Numbered from the stretch's first letter, positions 1-9,230 are shown. The stretch is DNA of 64,000 nucleotides from Candidatus Zixiibacteriota bacterium (GCA_022571845.1 JACZXB010000005.1:19888-83887), one strand, 5' to 3'. Made by a program: numbers and translations. The notes: generated by a model not told the origin, from the sequence alone.

Positions 1-1
1 A

Positions 2-139
2 GATGAAGCAGCTGCCGAAGAAGCCGAAGCTGCTGCTGGCGGTACTGAAGCAGCCGAAGGTGCCAAGAAAGAAGAGGGCACGGAAGACCAAGATAAAAAA
101 GACAAAGACAAGAAAGACAAAGGGAAGAAAGAAAAATAA
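2..139 (+). CDS. C-terminal end of a protein that enters from the left edge
   Basis: An open frame enters from the left edge and ends at TAA (137-139). The visible 45 residues are low-complexity: an Ala/Glu-rich stretch followed by an alternating Lys/Asp tail ending KKDKGKKEK. Charged tails of this kind occur on several ribosomal proteins and chaperones, but no domain is visible, so the product cannot be named. The gene converges on priA and the two share a hairpin terminator. A lysine-rich reading in a neighbouring frame from base 3 is a shadow of this tail. Confidence 0.6.
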   Translation, partial: DEAAAEEAEAAAGGTEAAEGAKKEEGTEDQDKKDKDKKDKGKKEK

Positions 140-167
140 GCCAATAATTCATCTGAATATTTTTATT

Positions 168-199
168 AAAAAACCGCCTTTGGCCAGAGGCGGTTTTTT
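168..199. terminator. Bidirectional intrinsic terminator
   Basis: A perfect 12-bp inverted repeat (168-179 with 188-199) has an AAAAAACCGCCT left arm, an AGGCGGTTTTTT right arm and an 8-nt loop. The A and T runs at the outer ends give a U-tract in both directions, so it serves the partial plus-strand gene and priA, whose stop is at 205. Confidence 0.9.
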
Positions 200-204
200 A
201 ATGA

Positions 205-2418
205 CTACATCATATCATATGGGTCGACGTCGACTACAACTTTTATCCCCGACGGCATCCTAAAGCGGCTCTCGTTCTCTTCCCAAACTTTTAGCATCTG
301 CACGAATTTTACAACCTGCTTAGTCTTTACAAAGAGATGCCGCCTGTAATTTTTCCTTAAGAAATACATAGGACAGGGCGCTGGTCCTAAAAGCTCAGCT
401 TTGAGATGGCACTTAACTATTTTGCTTTTAAGTTTTTTGCCGAACAGGAGTGCATTTTCTTCTAGTCTCAGTTCATCGGTTCCTGAAAGAACAAAATTTA
501 CAATTCTTGTGAAAGGGGGATAGTTAAATTCACGTCGATTCAATATTTCTTGTTCATAAAAAGAGATATAATCCTGTTTGGCAGCATTTAGTATCACGTC
601 TCTTTCGGGATAGTAAGTCTGTATCAGCACCTGTCCTTTGTTATCAGACCTGCCTGACCGGCCCGAGACCTGCAGAAGTCTTGAAAAAGATTTTTCAGTC
701 GCTCGGAAATCCGGCAAGTCCAGACTTTGGTCGGCAGAAAGCACACCTACCAAAGATACTCCCGGCAAATCCAGCCCCTTGGTCACCATCTGTGTCCCCA
801 AAAGCATATTATGTTTTCTTTCGGCAAAGTCTGACAGGATTTTGTAAGCTTTGGTTCTGCCTCTGGCACTGTCGGAATCAAGGCGCGACGGTTTCCCGCG
901 TTCAAATAAAAATCCTAAGCTTTCTTCTACTCTTTGAGTACCAACACCGCGGAATTCGAAGGCCGTGGCGCCGCAGTTGGGGCAGATATCATAATTCGGT
1001 TCCAGATTTCCACAATAGTGGCAGGTGAGCTTCTGTCCCGACTTGTGGAAAGTCAAATTTACTCGACAGTCAGGGCATGACGGTACAAAACCGCAGGAGT
1101 CACACTTAATATAGGGAGAGTAGCCTCTGCGGTTTAGATAAAGAATAATTTGCTGATTCTTCTCCAGACGGTTCTCGATTTCTTTTTTTAGAGGATAGGA
1201 CAGATAATTAAGGTCTCCGCCAAGCCTGTGTTTTTGCATATCTATTATTTGAACTTTGGGCAATGTTGCCTTTCCCGGTCTCCCGGTCAAGGCATGCAAT
1301 TCAGATCTGCCGGTTTTGGCATTGTGGTAAGACTCAAGCGATGGAGAAGCTGAACCGAGCAGTATTGGTATGTTATTAATTTTTGCCCTCATTATGGCTG
1401 AATCGCGCGCCTGAAAACGCGGAGCTGGTTCATCCTGCTTGTAGCTGTCGTCGTGCTCTTCGTCAACTACGATAAAGCCGATATTCGGTAGCGGCGCAAA
1501 AAGCGCAGACCGCGGACCTACTGCTATTTTGTACCTGCCGGACAGTATGCCCCGCCAGCTCTCCATCCGCTCAGTATTGGTCATCGCCGAATGTATTACA
1601 GCTACTGCGTCTCCAAAAAATCCTCTCAAGTAAGACAGGGTAGTGCCCGCCAGAGTTATTTCCGGAGTCAGCACCAATACAGTTTTGCCTCGTTTAATAA
1701 CTTCAGCTGCCAGATTGCAGTATACTAATGTCTTACCGGAGCCGGTTACGCCATGAAGGAGATGAACCCGGTGGCCTTGGGTTAGTGAGGGAACTATTTT
1801 GTCAAAGATATTCTGCTGCTCGCTTGTTAGCGATATCTTTTTAACACCCGATCGCCCTTTGATAAAACTTAAGGGAATCTCAGACTCTGAACCGCCAGCT
1901 GAATCAAGAAAATCAGAGCTGGTATCATCCGGCCAGATTTCTATAATGGCGTTTTCTTTTTTGAGCTTGTTTAAAAGACGGGAGTCGAGTTGCCTGATAG
2001 TTTTTAGTGTCGATGCTGACAGTTTTTTCCCTGTCTTAACTTTTGGGAGAAGTTCAGGCGGGATCGAATTAGTTATTTTCTGCCAGATGAGCTGTGATGA
2101 CTTACTTTTTCTGATGGCAGCAGGCAAAGCAGTAGCCAGAACATCGGCCGGATTACAAAAATAATAGTCCGCTATCCAGAGACAAAGCTGAAAGAGTTCC
2201 TTTGAAAAAAGTGAGGAGTCATCAATTTTTCTGGCAAGGCTCTTAATCTCAATACCGGGCTTATCAGATGTTTTACCTAAGTAGAAGCCGATTTTGCTGT
2301 TCTTTCCAAAAGGAACCAGTACTCGCTGCCCGCAGGCAAGAACTGACATACTTTGCGGGACAGAGTATACGAATGTTTTTCTAAGAGGGCCGGCTACGGC
2401 AATTTCAGCAAAATTCAT
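205..2418 (-). CDS. priA: Primosomal protein N' (replication restart helicase PriA)
   Basis: A superfamily 2 DNA helicase that recognises stalled forks and D-loops and loads the primosome for replication restart. The 737 residues match the usual PriA length. An N-terminal DNA-binding region is followed by Walker A GVTGSGKT, the DEEH box VVDEEHD, then eight cysteines in two zinc-binding groups (CDSCGFVPSCPDC and CHYCGN..CPNC), and the C-terminal helicase motifs with the SGRSGR segment. The start is ATG at 2418. The gene lies alone on the minus strand, ends at a shared bidirectional terminator, and is separated from the upstream TPR gene by another terminator. No missing key residue is seen. 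Confidence 0.97.
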   Translation of the reverse strand: MNFAEIAVAGPLRKTFVYSVPQSMSVLACGQRVLVPFGKNSKIGFYLGKTSDKPGIEIKSLARKIDDSSLFSKELFQLCLWIADYYFCNPADVLATALPAAIRKSKSSQLIWQKITNSIPPELLPKVKTGKKLSASTLKTIRQLDSRLLNKLKKENAIIEIWPDDTSSDFLDSAGGSESEIPLSFIKGRSGVKKISLTSEQQNIFDKIVPSLTQGHRVHLLHGVTGSGKTLVYCNLAAEVIKRGKTVLVLTPEITLAGTTLSYLRGFFGDAVAVIHSAMTNTERMESWRGILSGRYKIAVGPRSALFAPLPNIGFIVVDEEHDDSYKQDEPAPRFQARDSAIMRAKINNIPILLGSASPSLESYHNAKTGRSELHALTGRPGKATLPKVQIIDMQKHRLGGDLNYLSYPLKKEIENRLEKNQQIILYLNRRGYSPYIKCDSCGFVPSCPDCRVNLTFHKSGQKLTCHYCGNLEPNYDICPNCGATAFEFRGVGTQRVEESLGFLFERGKPSRLDSDSARGRTKAYKILSDFAERKHNMLLGTQMVTKGLDLPGVSLVGVLSADQSLDLPDFRATEKSFSRLLQVSGRSGRSDNKGQVLIQTYYPERDVILNAAKQDYISFYEQEILNRREFNYPPFTRIVNFVLSGTDELRLEENALLFGKKLKSKIVKCHLKAELLGPAPCPMYFLRKNYRRHLFVKTKQVVKFVQMLKVWEENESRFRMPSGIKVVVDVDPYDMM

Positions 2419-2452
2419 AAGTTAAATTAGTCAAATTCTCATCATAAAAAAA

Positions 2453-2477
2453 GCGGCAGGATAGTTTTTCCTGCCGC
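2453..2477 (-). terminator. Intrinsic terminator after the TPR gene
   Basis: A 9-bp perfect stem (GCGGCAGGA at 2453-2461 with TCCTGCCGC at 2469-2477) is followed on the minus strand by a run of seven T. It ends the transcript of the TPR-protein gene and insulates priA. Confidence 0.85.
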
Positions 2478-2535
2478 CTTGAGTATATTCTTTTTATTAA
2501 GAACTCTATATCACATTTGTTTAATGTCAGAGAAT

Positions 2536-3900
2536 CTAATTGCTCAGACGCTTGAGGTTTCTCTCGGCTTCGGCTTTTTTGGCGGCGCTGGCACGGATTT
2601 CGGTGTATAGGTCGCTTAGCCGCTCCCAGATTATGCTTCTTTCGCTGTTAATCTCAACTACTTTTTCATAAGCAAAAACAGCTTCTTTGAATTTTTGCAG
2701 CGTCAACAGGCAGTCGCCCAATGAGATCCAGTGTTCGATATTGTCAGGCTCCATGCCGGTGAGCTTTTCGTACGTTGTCGCGGCTATATCGTAGCGCCCT
2801 CTGATAAAGCTTATCAGGGCGTACTCTTCGTGCCCTCTAATTGAATCAGGATTTATGGTTATGAGCTTTTCATAATATGCTGCCGATTTATCAAACAGTT
2901 CGTTGGCCTCTTCACGGATTTTAACTGCCTCATCCGGGTTATCTCCGCTGATTTCAGAAGCCTTTTTCAATGTCAAACCGGCTTCTCGTCTGTAAAAATC
3001 GCCGAGTCCGACCAGCGCATCCGGGTAAGCAGAGTCAACTGCCAGCATCTTTTCAAAGACCGGCATGGCCGAGTCCATCATATCGCAGCGGATATAACAG
3101 ATTGTCAAATTACTGGCATTTGAGAGATCATTGGGATTTGCACTTAGAAATTTGGAAAAATATGGGGCTGCCTTGCAGTATTCATTTAGATTAATGTAAT
3201 CATAGGCTATGGAAAGCAGCAGCGAGGAACTGTCCTCGGTTTGTGCCATAGCATTTTCTAGCCAGATGATAGCATCTTCAAATTTATCCTGTTTTTCATA
3301 TAGTGAGCCAACGGCAACATACGGGCGATGATCTGTGGAGTCTAATTGAATTGCCAGTTTCATATTCGAAATACTTGAATCGGCTTTGGCGGTAATAGAA
3401 GTCGTATAAAACTCCAGCATATCAGAGTCAGAGGTATTCTTTTGTTCGCTGAACATCTCTTCAACAGAGTTAAGCTGTTCTATGCCTCTGTTATAGAACT
3501 CTCTCCAGTATTTGACTTTGGTGGAGTCGGCTTCTTCGAGCAGTTTATCACAGTTTTTGCGGTATTTCTTTTTGATATCTTTGTTATTGCAGCACATTCT
3601 CAAAGTATCAAAATATGCTATCATCTGGTTGACGTAAGGAGACTTATCATCTGCAGTTGTTTTTGATTCAATAAAGTCTACCATAATCTGTCCCATCAGG
3701 CCCAGTCCCTGAGAATGGGGACCGTAGAAGAAGAATAGCGAGTCAAGCATAGCAACTGCTTCTTCCGGGCGATTATCAATCACATGTATTTTGGCGCTGG
3801 TAATGTATGCTCCGGCCGGAAGTTTACGAGCAGCTGAAATGCTGTACGAAAACAGCAGAAAAGCCAGCGGAATCAATATCTTATAAGAAAAACTTTTCAA
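2536..3900 (-). CDS. Exported tetratricopeptide-repeat protein
   Basis: A 454-residue protein with an N-terminal signal sequence (residues 1-23, hydrophobic IPLAFLLFSYSISA) followed by helical TPR units through most of its length. Recognisable ones include DHRPYVAVGSLYEKQDKFEDA, the AYPDALVGLGDFYRR region and HWISLGDCLLTLQKFKEA near the C-terminus. TPR arrays mediate protein-protein contacts; a periplasmic scaffold is likely but the partner is unknown. The start is TTG at 3900, preceded by AGGAGG five bases upstream on the minus strand, better than any downstream ATG. A sigma-70-like promoter lies just upstream and a terminator follows, so it is probably monocistronic. Confidence 0.8.
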   Translation of the reverse strand: MKSFSYKILIPLAFLLFSYSISAARKLPAGAYITSAKIHVIDNRPEEAVAMLDSLFFFYGPHSQGLGLMGQIMVDFIESKTTADDKSPYVNQMIAYFDTLRMCCNNKDIKKKYRKNCDKLLEEADSTKVKYWREFYNRGIEQLNSVEEMFSEQKNTSDSDMLEFYTTSITAKADSSISNMKLAIQLDSTDHRPYVAVGSLYEKQDKFEDAIIWLENAMAQTEDSSSLLLSIAYDYINLNEYCKAAPYFSKFLSANPNDLSNASNLTICYIRCDMMDSAMPVFEKMLAVDSAYPDALVGLGDFYRREAGLTLKKASEISGDNPDEAVKIREEANELFDKSAAYYEKLITINPDSIRGHEEYALISFIRGRYDIAATTYEKLTGMEPDNIEHWISLGDCLLTLQKFKEAVFAYEKVVEINSERSIIWERLSDLYTEIRASAAKKAEAERNLKRLSN

Positions 3901-3935
3901 TATCCCCTCCTGTATATACTCAAAATTTTCAGCAA

Positions 3936-3962
3936 ATTATAGCCCGATAATGTTTCTGTCAA
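3936..3962 (-). promoter_or_regulatory. Probable sigma-70-type promoter of the TPR gene
   Basis: On the minus strand TTGACA (3962-3957) is followed after 15 bases by TATAAT (3941-3936). Both hexamers match consensus perfectly but the spacer is short. It lies between the DUF4139 gene and the TPR start. Confidence 0.5.
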
Positions 3963-3972
3963 CGTAAGACAT

Positions 3973-5325
3973 TTAGCGATAATTATAGCGGACTTTATAC
4001 TTAACAACTACTTTTTGGTTCGCCTTGGCCTTTATGACGAATTTGATGGTATTGGCGTCCTTTTTCTCATACTTAAAATCGGACTCCAAAATCTCCCAGA
4101 AACCATATAGCTTTTTGACTATCTCTATAGTTACTGCTTCAGCCTTGCGATTGCGAATTTCTATCTCCATTTCGCGGTCTTCGACTTTGTTGGAAATCCG
4201 GTTCTGGTTCATGGTGCGTTCTTCGGCCGCGATATCAAAAGCGTTGCCGACAGTAATATTAAGCTCTTCATCTATGGGTGTATGTTTGATTCTGTCTTCG
4301 CCAAGCAAAATCCGAGAGCCGTCATCGTCGGCCTTAAATATGCGGATTCTGCCTGCTGGAAGCGGCATGCCCAGACCGGTTTCCTGGGAATTTTTGAAAC
4401 GTAATTTTACCTGTACCTGTTTGGGGTTTCTTTCGGGTTCAAATACGAATACTTTTTTAATTTTTGCATGTGCCGGTTCAAATAAAGAGATTTGTTTTAT
4501 CTCTTTGTCGGCCACGGTTGCTTTGCGGGGCAGAGTGTAGAGATGGTATTCAAAAAACACTTTTTCCTGAAATCCGGGAGCGGCCGCGCCCTTCGCCGAA
4601 AACTTTAAAGCTTCTGGACGGCCACCTCGAATATATAAATCTTGCGCCCGATGGATATCACCCGCAATGAGTTTTAGCTTGGCGTCTCTGTATGTTTTTC
4701 CGGAGGTATTGTTAATAGCTGCCCAGCCGGACAAATCTAACTGGGTCTCTTTCGAATTTAATAGTCCGACATATTCGGCGCTCCAGCTTATGCCAGAAGT
4801 CTGATAGCTGACTTCACAAAGCGCTTCACCCGAAAAATCAGAATTATATTTCCAGAAAAGAGTCGGGCGGGTGATAAGTCCGTCGGGGAGACTGGGGAAA
4901 TTGACTTCGACGACATGAGACAACAGTACAATTTTTATCCTGCCGGATTTTTCCTGAATCGTAACAGCCCCGCCGCTAAAAGCTAAAAGAATGCCCTGGT
5001 AGAGCTTGCCTTCTTTATCAATCAGTTCAATCTCTTTATCAATATACTTCTGATACATTTTGTCCGGGCTGACCAGGTCAAAGGCATAGTTCTGCTCCAA
5101 AATTGAAACATTGCGATTGCCTTCGACTGTGAAGCCGACCGAGTTGGCATCTATCAAAGAAGGGACATCACGAAACTGTAACCGGCCGATGCCTTTATCA
5201 AATTTCAATGTCCGCTTTTCGCTTATAACGCCGAGGTTGCTGTTATAGACGGTGACTGCTATTTCGTCAGCAATGGCGACGGATGAGATTAAAAGCAGCG
5301 ATGTAATAAAAGTCAGCTTTTTCAT
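3973..5325 (-). CDS. Exported DUF4139-domain protein
   Basis: A 450-residue protein with a signal peptide (ending ISSVAIADE) and the beta-rich architecture of DUF4139/MuiA-like proteins. The N-terminal part contains YNSNLGVISEKRTL and VEVNFPSLPDGL, and the C-terminal half contains YQTSGISWSAEYVG, LDLSGWAAINNTSGKTY and KLKLIAGDIHR, which are typical of the DUF4139 core. The family is widespread in envelopes but its molecular function is not established. The start is ATG at 5325 with AGGAG six bases upstream. The stop lies close to the promoter of the next minus-strand gene, so the two are probably separate transcripts. Confidence 0.8.
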   Translation of the reverse strand: MKKLTFITSLLLISSVAIADEIAVTVYNSNLGVISEKRTLKFDKGIGRLQFRDVPSLIDANSVGFTVEGNRNVSILEQNYAFDLVSPDKMYQKYIDKEIELIDKEGKLYQGILLAFSGGAVTIQEKSGRIKIVLLSHVVEVNFPSLPDGLITRPTLFWKYNSDFSGEALCEVSYQTSGISWSAEYVGLLNSKETQLDLSGWAAINNTSGKTYRDAKLKLIAGDIHRAQDLYIRGGRPEALKFSAKGAAAPGFQEKVFFEYHLYTLPRKATVADKEIKQISLFEPAHAKIKKVFVFEPERNPKQVQVKLRFKNSQETGLGMPLPAGRIRIFKADDDGSRILLGEDRIKHTPIDEELNITVGNAFDIAAEERTMNQNRISNKVEDREMEIEIRNRKAEAVTIEIVKKLYGFWEILESDFKYEKKDANTIKFVIKAKANQKVVVKYKVRYNYR

Positions 5326-5421
5326 TTTGGTCTCCTAATGATTATACAGCCTAAGGCTGCAAATATTATCATGTCGAAGTATATACCAAAAAGAGGGGAG
5401 AATCTTCCAGAAAAAACTATC

Positions 5422-6357
5422 TTAAACAGCTTTGAAATTCTTGACCGTAAAGTCAATCTGCTTCTGGACTTCGGCCGGAGTCGGGTTCAGCTCTGCGGTT
5501 GAAAAAGAACCATTTGCGCAGTCTATTTTGTCAAATATCTGCATATAGAGCGAGTAAATCAGGTTAAGGCTGAGCTGATATTTGGGTTTAAGATAGGGAA
5601 TAGTATCGTTAACAGATTTTAAGGCCCTTTTTCGGTAGTAGTCAGCCAATCTCTTATAATCTGTAAATAGCGAACGGACTCTATCGTCAACAATACCGTT
5701 CATACAAAGATTCTGGATTTCAGCCGCTGTCAGACTATGCCGTTTCAAAATATCGTTCGGGAAATAGTTCAGGTTTCGGGTCTGGTCTTTTTCGTAGTCT
5801 CTCATTATATGCACCAGATAAGAGAAAACTGCCAGTGGCCGGGCGGCTTTGCAGATATCGAACTTTGGCAGGCTGAACTCCTGACCTGACTGAGATACTC
5901 CGCAAAGATGCATAAATACTGAAGCCGGCGATATGGCTGCTCCCTCGGTGTAACGGCGGAAAGTCATAAAGCTATCAAAGCCGTCATTTTTGATATCATA
6001 GATCATTGCTTTGGCAAGTCTCTGCCAGGGCCAGAGAGGAATCTTAAATTTCTGAATAACTTCCAAGAGCATGCGCAGGGTCCTGCCGCCGGACTCAGTC
6101 TTGACCAGGCCGCCTATGAGTTCGTTTATATTTTCAGTATAGCTTTTTTGTTCGGCCGGGCTGAATGTCTGGCCGTCAACTTTGCGGTCATCGACCAGGT
6201 CATCAATTTCTCGCATAGACCGGTAACAGACCTTGAACGCCTGATACCTGTCTTCGTCCCAAAATCGTGCCGCTATATCCAGAATAGGGTTGGTCAGAAT
6301 AGACTCAAAATCTGAGTCGACAATTACCAAATCCTGATAGTCTTCAGTATGACTCAT
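5422..6357 (-). CDS. Squalene/phytoene synthase family protein
   Basis: A 311-residue all-helical prenyl-condensing enzyme of the squalene/phytoene synthase family, which joins two prenyl diphosphates head to head. The first Asp-rich motif is visible as REIDDLVDD (residues 50-57, D52/D56), and a second, HIMRDYEKDQ with the following NLNYFP, matches the Mg-binding DxxED-type motif. The family cannot be narrowed to squalene or phytoene from sequence alone, and no carotenoid or hopanoid gene lies beside it. It is followed downstream by the DUF4139 gene and preceded by pheA, with gaps under 100 bases, so co-transcription with pheA is possible. Confidence 0.85.
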   Translation of the reverse strand: MSHTEDYQDLVIVDSDFESILTNPILDIAARFWDEDRYQAFKVCYRSMREIDDLVDDRKVDGQTFSPAEQKSYTENINELIGGLVKTESGGRTLRMLLEVIQKFKIPLWPWQRLAKAMIYDIKNDGFDSFMTFRRYTEGAAISPASVFMHLCGVSQSGQEFSLPKFDICKAARPLAVFSYLVHIMRDYEKDQTRNLNYFPNDILKRHSLTAAEIQNLCMNGIVDDRVRSLFTDYKRLADYYRKRALKSVNDTIPYLKPKYQLSLNLIYSLYMQIFDKIDCANGSFSTAELNPTPAEVQKQIDFTVKNFKAV

Positions 6358-6436
6358 CGGGTGAAATGTAGTTATTTTGAAATTAGATGTCAGGAGATAT
6401 TATCCGAACAGCATTGCTTGAATAATCACTACTAAA

Positions 6437-7270
6437 TCAAACGCCATCCACCCGGCGGGGGTAGCTGCCGAGGACTTTGATAAAATGAGTTATCTCGGCC
6501 AGATGGTCCAGGGCGTGATTGACCCGTTCTTCGCTTATATGGCCGCTAAAATCGGCATAAAAATAATACTGCCAGGCCTTTTTGCGCGACGGCCGCGATT
6601 CAATTTTGGTCAAGTCAATATCGCGAAGTGCGAAAACAGACAGTGCTTTAAACAAGACCCCGGGGCCGTTTTTGAGCGAAAATACAATCGAAGTTTTGGC
6701 TTTGCCTTTAAATGCGGCAGCTTTTCTACCCAACAATAAGAAGCGGGTAAAGTTCGTTTTTTCATCTTCGATTGCTTTTTTGACCTTTTTCATTTTATAA
6801 ATCTCAGCAGCATAGGGAGAGGCCAGAGCCGCTGAATTTTTTAGTCCTGACTGCGCCAGCATCTTAACCGCACCGGCTGTGTCGTAGTATGAGATTGGCG
6901 CGATAGTTTTATTTCTTTTAAAAAAATTACGGCACTGGTCCAGAGCCATCGGGTGCGAATAAACTTTGCTGATATGCTTAAAAGAAACTCCCGGCGGAGC
7001 AATCAGACAGTGCGAAACGCGAAGCTGGATTTCATCTATGACTTTCAGTTCATGCTCAAGGAGTAAATCATAAATCTTGTGGATCGAACCTACCAGAGAG
7101 TTTTCTATGGGAACAATTCCAAAATCCGCTTTCTTATTTACTACAATCTGAAAAAGAGTTTCAAAACTATCGCAGGGGACGGGTATGATTTTTTTGCCCA
7201 GAAGCTCTCGCGCCGCTACTTCGGAGTAGGCCCCGCGCTCTCCCTGAAATGCTACTTTTTTACCAGCCAT
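6437..7270 (-). CDS. pheA: Prephenate dehydratase (monofunctional, with ACT domain)
   Basis: Converts prephenate to phenylpyruvate in phenylalanine biosynthesis. The 277-residue length fits the monofunctional form without chorismate mutase. The catalytic domain begins with VAFQGERGAYSEVAA, continues through PIENSLVGSIHKIYDLL and ends with the TNFTRFLLLGR motif carrying the catalytic Thr. A C-terminal ACT domain (KTSIVFSLKNGPGVLFKAL and ALRDIDLTKIESRPS) gives feedback inhibition by phenylalanine in the family. The start is ATG at 7270. It lies between a CoA-binding protein gene and the prenyl-synthase gene, all on the minus strand. Confidence 0.95.
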   Translation of the reverse strand: MAGKKVAFQGERGAYSEVAARELLGKKIIPVPCDSFETLFQIVVNKKADFGIVPIENSLVGSIHKIYDLLLEHELKVIDEIQLRVSHCLIAPPGVSFKHISKVYSHPMALDQCRNFFKRNKTIAPISYYDTAGAVKMLAQSGLKNSAALASPYAAEIYKMKKVKKAIEDEKTNFTRFLLLGRKAAAFKGKAKTSIVFSLKNGPGVLFKALSVFALRDIDLTKIESRPSRKKAWQYYFYADFSGHISEERVNHALDHLAEITHFIKVLGSYPRRVDGV

Positions 7271-7325
7271 AATTCACCTTATCGGAAGCAAAATTGAACC
7301 CTTAACCGCCAGAACTTGTCAGCAC

Positions 7326-7709
7326 TCAAAACGCCCCGGTATCCAGCATTACCAGAGTACAGGCCATGACTACTTCTATTTTGGCACTTTCCAAAACTTC
7401 TGCCAGTTCTTCATTCTCTGCACCCGGGTTAAAGATTACGCGTCTGGGGTTTAGTTTCAGGATGTCATCTTTTAGGCGATTTGAAATTTTTGAATTTACG
7501 TAAAAGGTCAAAGTGTCAACTGGTTGGTCAATTTCGCTTAAAGATTTAAGACCTGGAACTCCATCGACAGAATGTCCGGCCGGGTGAATGGGAATTGGCT
7601 TATGACCATGTTCTTTGAGCAGGCGCATAGCCTTGAATGCAAAGCGTTCTTCTTTAGGTGAGGCGCCCAGTACAGCAACCCGGGAACCGGCTGGTGCCAG
7701 TGTTGTCAA
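7326..7709 (-). CDS. CoA-binding domain protein (YccU-like)
   Basis: A compact 127-residue Rossmann-fold protein of the CoA-binding domain family. The nucleotide-binding N-terminus reads RVAVLGASPKEERFAFKAM, followed by PIHPAGHSVDGVPGLKSL and the VIFNPGAENEEL segment typical of this family. The family resembles the CoA-binding part of succinyl-CoA synthetase alpha, but the stand-alone form has no firm role. The end VVMACTLVMLDTGAF is complete. It sits 55 bases upstream of pheA. Confidence 0.85.
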   Translation of the reverse strand: MTTLAPAGSRVAVLGASPKEERFAFKAMRLLKEHGHKPIPIHPAGHSVDGVPGLKSLSEIDQPVDTLTFYVNSKISNRLKDDILKLNPRRVIFNPGAENEELAEVLESAKIEVVMACTLVMLDTGAF

Positions 7710-7783
7710 TTTTCTTCCTCTTTATTTTCTTTTTTCTAATATACTCTAATTGGTATCTGTTGCAAAAGTATGTTACAAAAAAA

Positions 7784-7807
7784 CAGCCCGCCAAAAAAAG
7801 CGGGCTG
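7784..7807 (-). terminator. Intrinsic terminator after the VOC gene
   Basis: An 8-bp stem CAGCCCGC/GCGGGCTG (7784-7791 with 7800-7807) is followed on the minus strand by seven T. It ends the VOC-protein transcript at 7834. Confidence 0.85.
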
Positions 7808-7833
7808 TAAAGAATCAAAATATTTGATTCAGA

Positions 7834-8280
7834 CTAAAACGGGATTTTGGACGGGTCAAAATCAGCAACATTTTGTGCCAGAGTCCATTTGTGCCCTTCG
7901 GGACAGCTGAAGGTGCAGGTGCGGTCTCCCCAGAACTGGTCTTTTACCGGCTGAAGTTCTTTGGCACCGGCCTGCTTTGCCTTTTCGTAAGACTGGCCAA
8001 CGTCATCTACATAAAGATAAAAGGATACCGGCACTCCCTTTCCGGCGTATTCCGATGGCGCCTTATCTTCGGTGTTAGGTCCTTCCGGACCCACCATAAT
8101 AACGCTGTCTTTGTGACCCATCTCAGCGTGCATGATATTGCCTTCTTTGTCGGGCATGGTCATTCTGGTTTTAAAACCAAATGCTTTTTCATAAAACTCA
8201 AGTGAGCCTTTGACATCCTTGACGGTGATGTAAGTGTTGAGCCACTGCATTCCTTCGGCTTTAGGGTTTCTCTGTGACAT
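7834..8280 (-). CDS. VOC-family (glyoxalase/bleomycin-resistance-like) protein
   Basis: A 148-residue protein with two beta-alpha-beta-beta-beta repeats of the vicinal oxygen chelate fold. The first is NTYITVKDVKGSLEFYEKAF with GFKTRMTMPDKEGNIMHAEM, and the second starts VSFYLYVDDVGQSYEKAKQA and ends at CTFSCPEGHKWTLAQ. The PEGHKW segment and the PhnB-like layout suggest a general member rather than a true glyoxalase I. Substrate unknown. It has its own terminator, and an ATG start at 8280 preceded by GGAGG (CTGGAGGAGTATTTT on the minus strand). Confidence 0.85.
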   Translation of the reverse strand: MSQRNPKAEGMQWLNTYITVKDVKGSLEFYEKAFGFKTRMTMPDKEGNIMHAEMGHKDSVIMVGPEGPNTEDKAPSEYAGKGVPVSFYLYVDDVGQSYEKAKQAGAKELQPVKDQFWGDRTCTFSCPEGHKWTLAQNVADFDPSKIPF

Positions 8281-8425
8281 AAAATACTCCTCCAGTAGCG
8301 GTCTTGATTATAGATTAATGAAAAAACTATTTAGCTTTGTCTACGATATTATATGAAAAAGGTTCACTTTCGGCAATCGCATTAAAAGAAATTCGATCAA
8401 AAGTGATGCAGGATTTGCGTCCTAA

Positions 8426-9184
8426 TCAGACTATCGGAAGTACGTTTTCGGGATCAAATTTGGCTTTGACTTTGCGGTTGTAAAGAGCATTGGTTTCGCT
8501 GTTTGATTCGTCGAGCATGTCGATAAGTCCTTTGCGGTCAACCTCTTTCATCTTGATATCCCGATATTCTATCTCGGCCGTAATGGGGAAAACCCGAAAA
8601 GTTGCGCTTACAATAAGTCCCAAAAGCCCCCAGGAACCGGCAAAGATCTTGACGACATCGTAGCCCGAAACAGACTTAAAACAGGCCGAACCCGGGCTGA
8701 TTATCTGCCCCTGCGGGGTGACTATTTCAGCCTTAATAAAATACCGTTTCAAAGGTAAATCATGACCGACGTTTTCTGCACTAAGATTAACTGCAATGCT
8801 TCCGCCGACAGAGCCGACATAAGGCAGCCGCGAATGCGGCATGAACAGATTCTCGGCTTTCAAATCATCGTTTAGTTCTCTTAGCGGATAGCCGGAACCA
8901 ACTTTAACATAAAAATCCGGGGCATTCAGCTCGTGCAGTTTGTTCAGCCGGTCGGTGCGGATTGAAATCATATTGACAAACGGTTTTCCCTGCGGGTCGA
9001 TATTATTGCCGAAACCGGTGATAAACAGGCGTTGGGAATGCTTGTTGGCCAGGGTAATAAGAGCTGCCGCATCTTCTCCGTTTTCCGGATGAAAGGTGGG
9101 CACATTCTTTTGCCAGGTCAGCCGGTCTTCGGGAAACTCCGACTTGATGATATCAATGAACTGGTCGATTCGAGACTGTGACAT
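8426..9184 (-). CDS. Short FAD-binding oxidoreductase (FAD_binding_4/PCMH type)
   Basis: A 252-residue flavoprotein with the PCMH-type FAD-binding domain of glycolate oxidase/GlcE-type enzymes: FHPENGEDAAALITLANKH, KVGSGYPLRELNDDL, PYVGSVGGSIAVNLSAENVG and FAGSWGLLGLIVSATFRVFP. Family members normally continue for 150-250 residues with a substrate-binding cap. Here only about 55 residues follow, yet the last ones (KVKAKFDPENVLPIV) match the ordinary C-terminal end of complete enzymes. It therefore looks like a form with most of the cap deleted, either a subunit that works with a partner or a decaying gene. No partner oxidase is adjacent. Confidence 0.8.
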   Translation of the reverse strand: MSQSRIDQFIDIIKSEFPEDRLTWQKNVPTFHPENGEDAAALITLANKHSQRLFITGFGNNIDPQGKPFVNMISIRTDRLNKLHELNAPDFYVKVGSGYPLRELNDDLKAENLFMPHSRLPYVGSVGGSIAVNLSAENVGHDLPLKRYFIKAEIVTPQGQIISPGSACFKSVSGYDVVKIFAGSWGLLGLIVSATFRVFPITAEIEYRDIKMKEVDRKGLIDMLDESNSETNALYNRKVKAKFDPENVLPIV

Positions 9185-9230
9185 AGGGGGATGATAATGA
9201 ATTTATGCAAAAGAGCCAAGCCTGTTACTT

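Noticed and set aside
3..263. Lysine-rich reading frame at the left edge
   Set aside because: It is an off-frame reading of the Ala/Glu/Lys tail that ends at 139 and it continues through the terminator.
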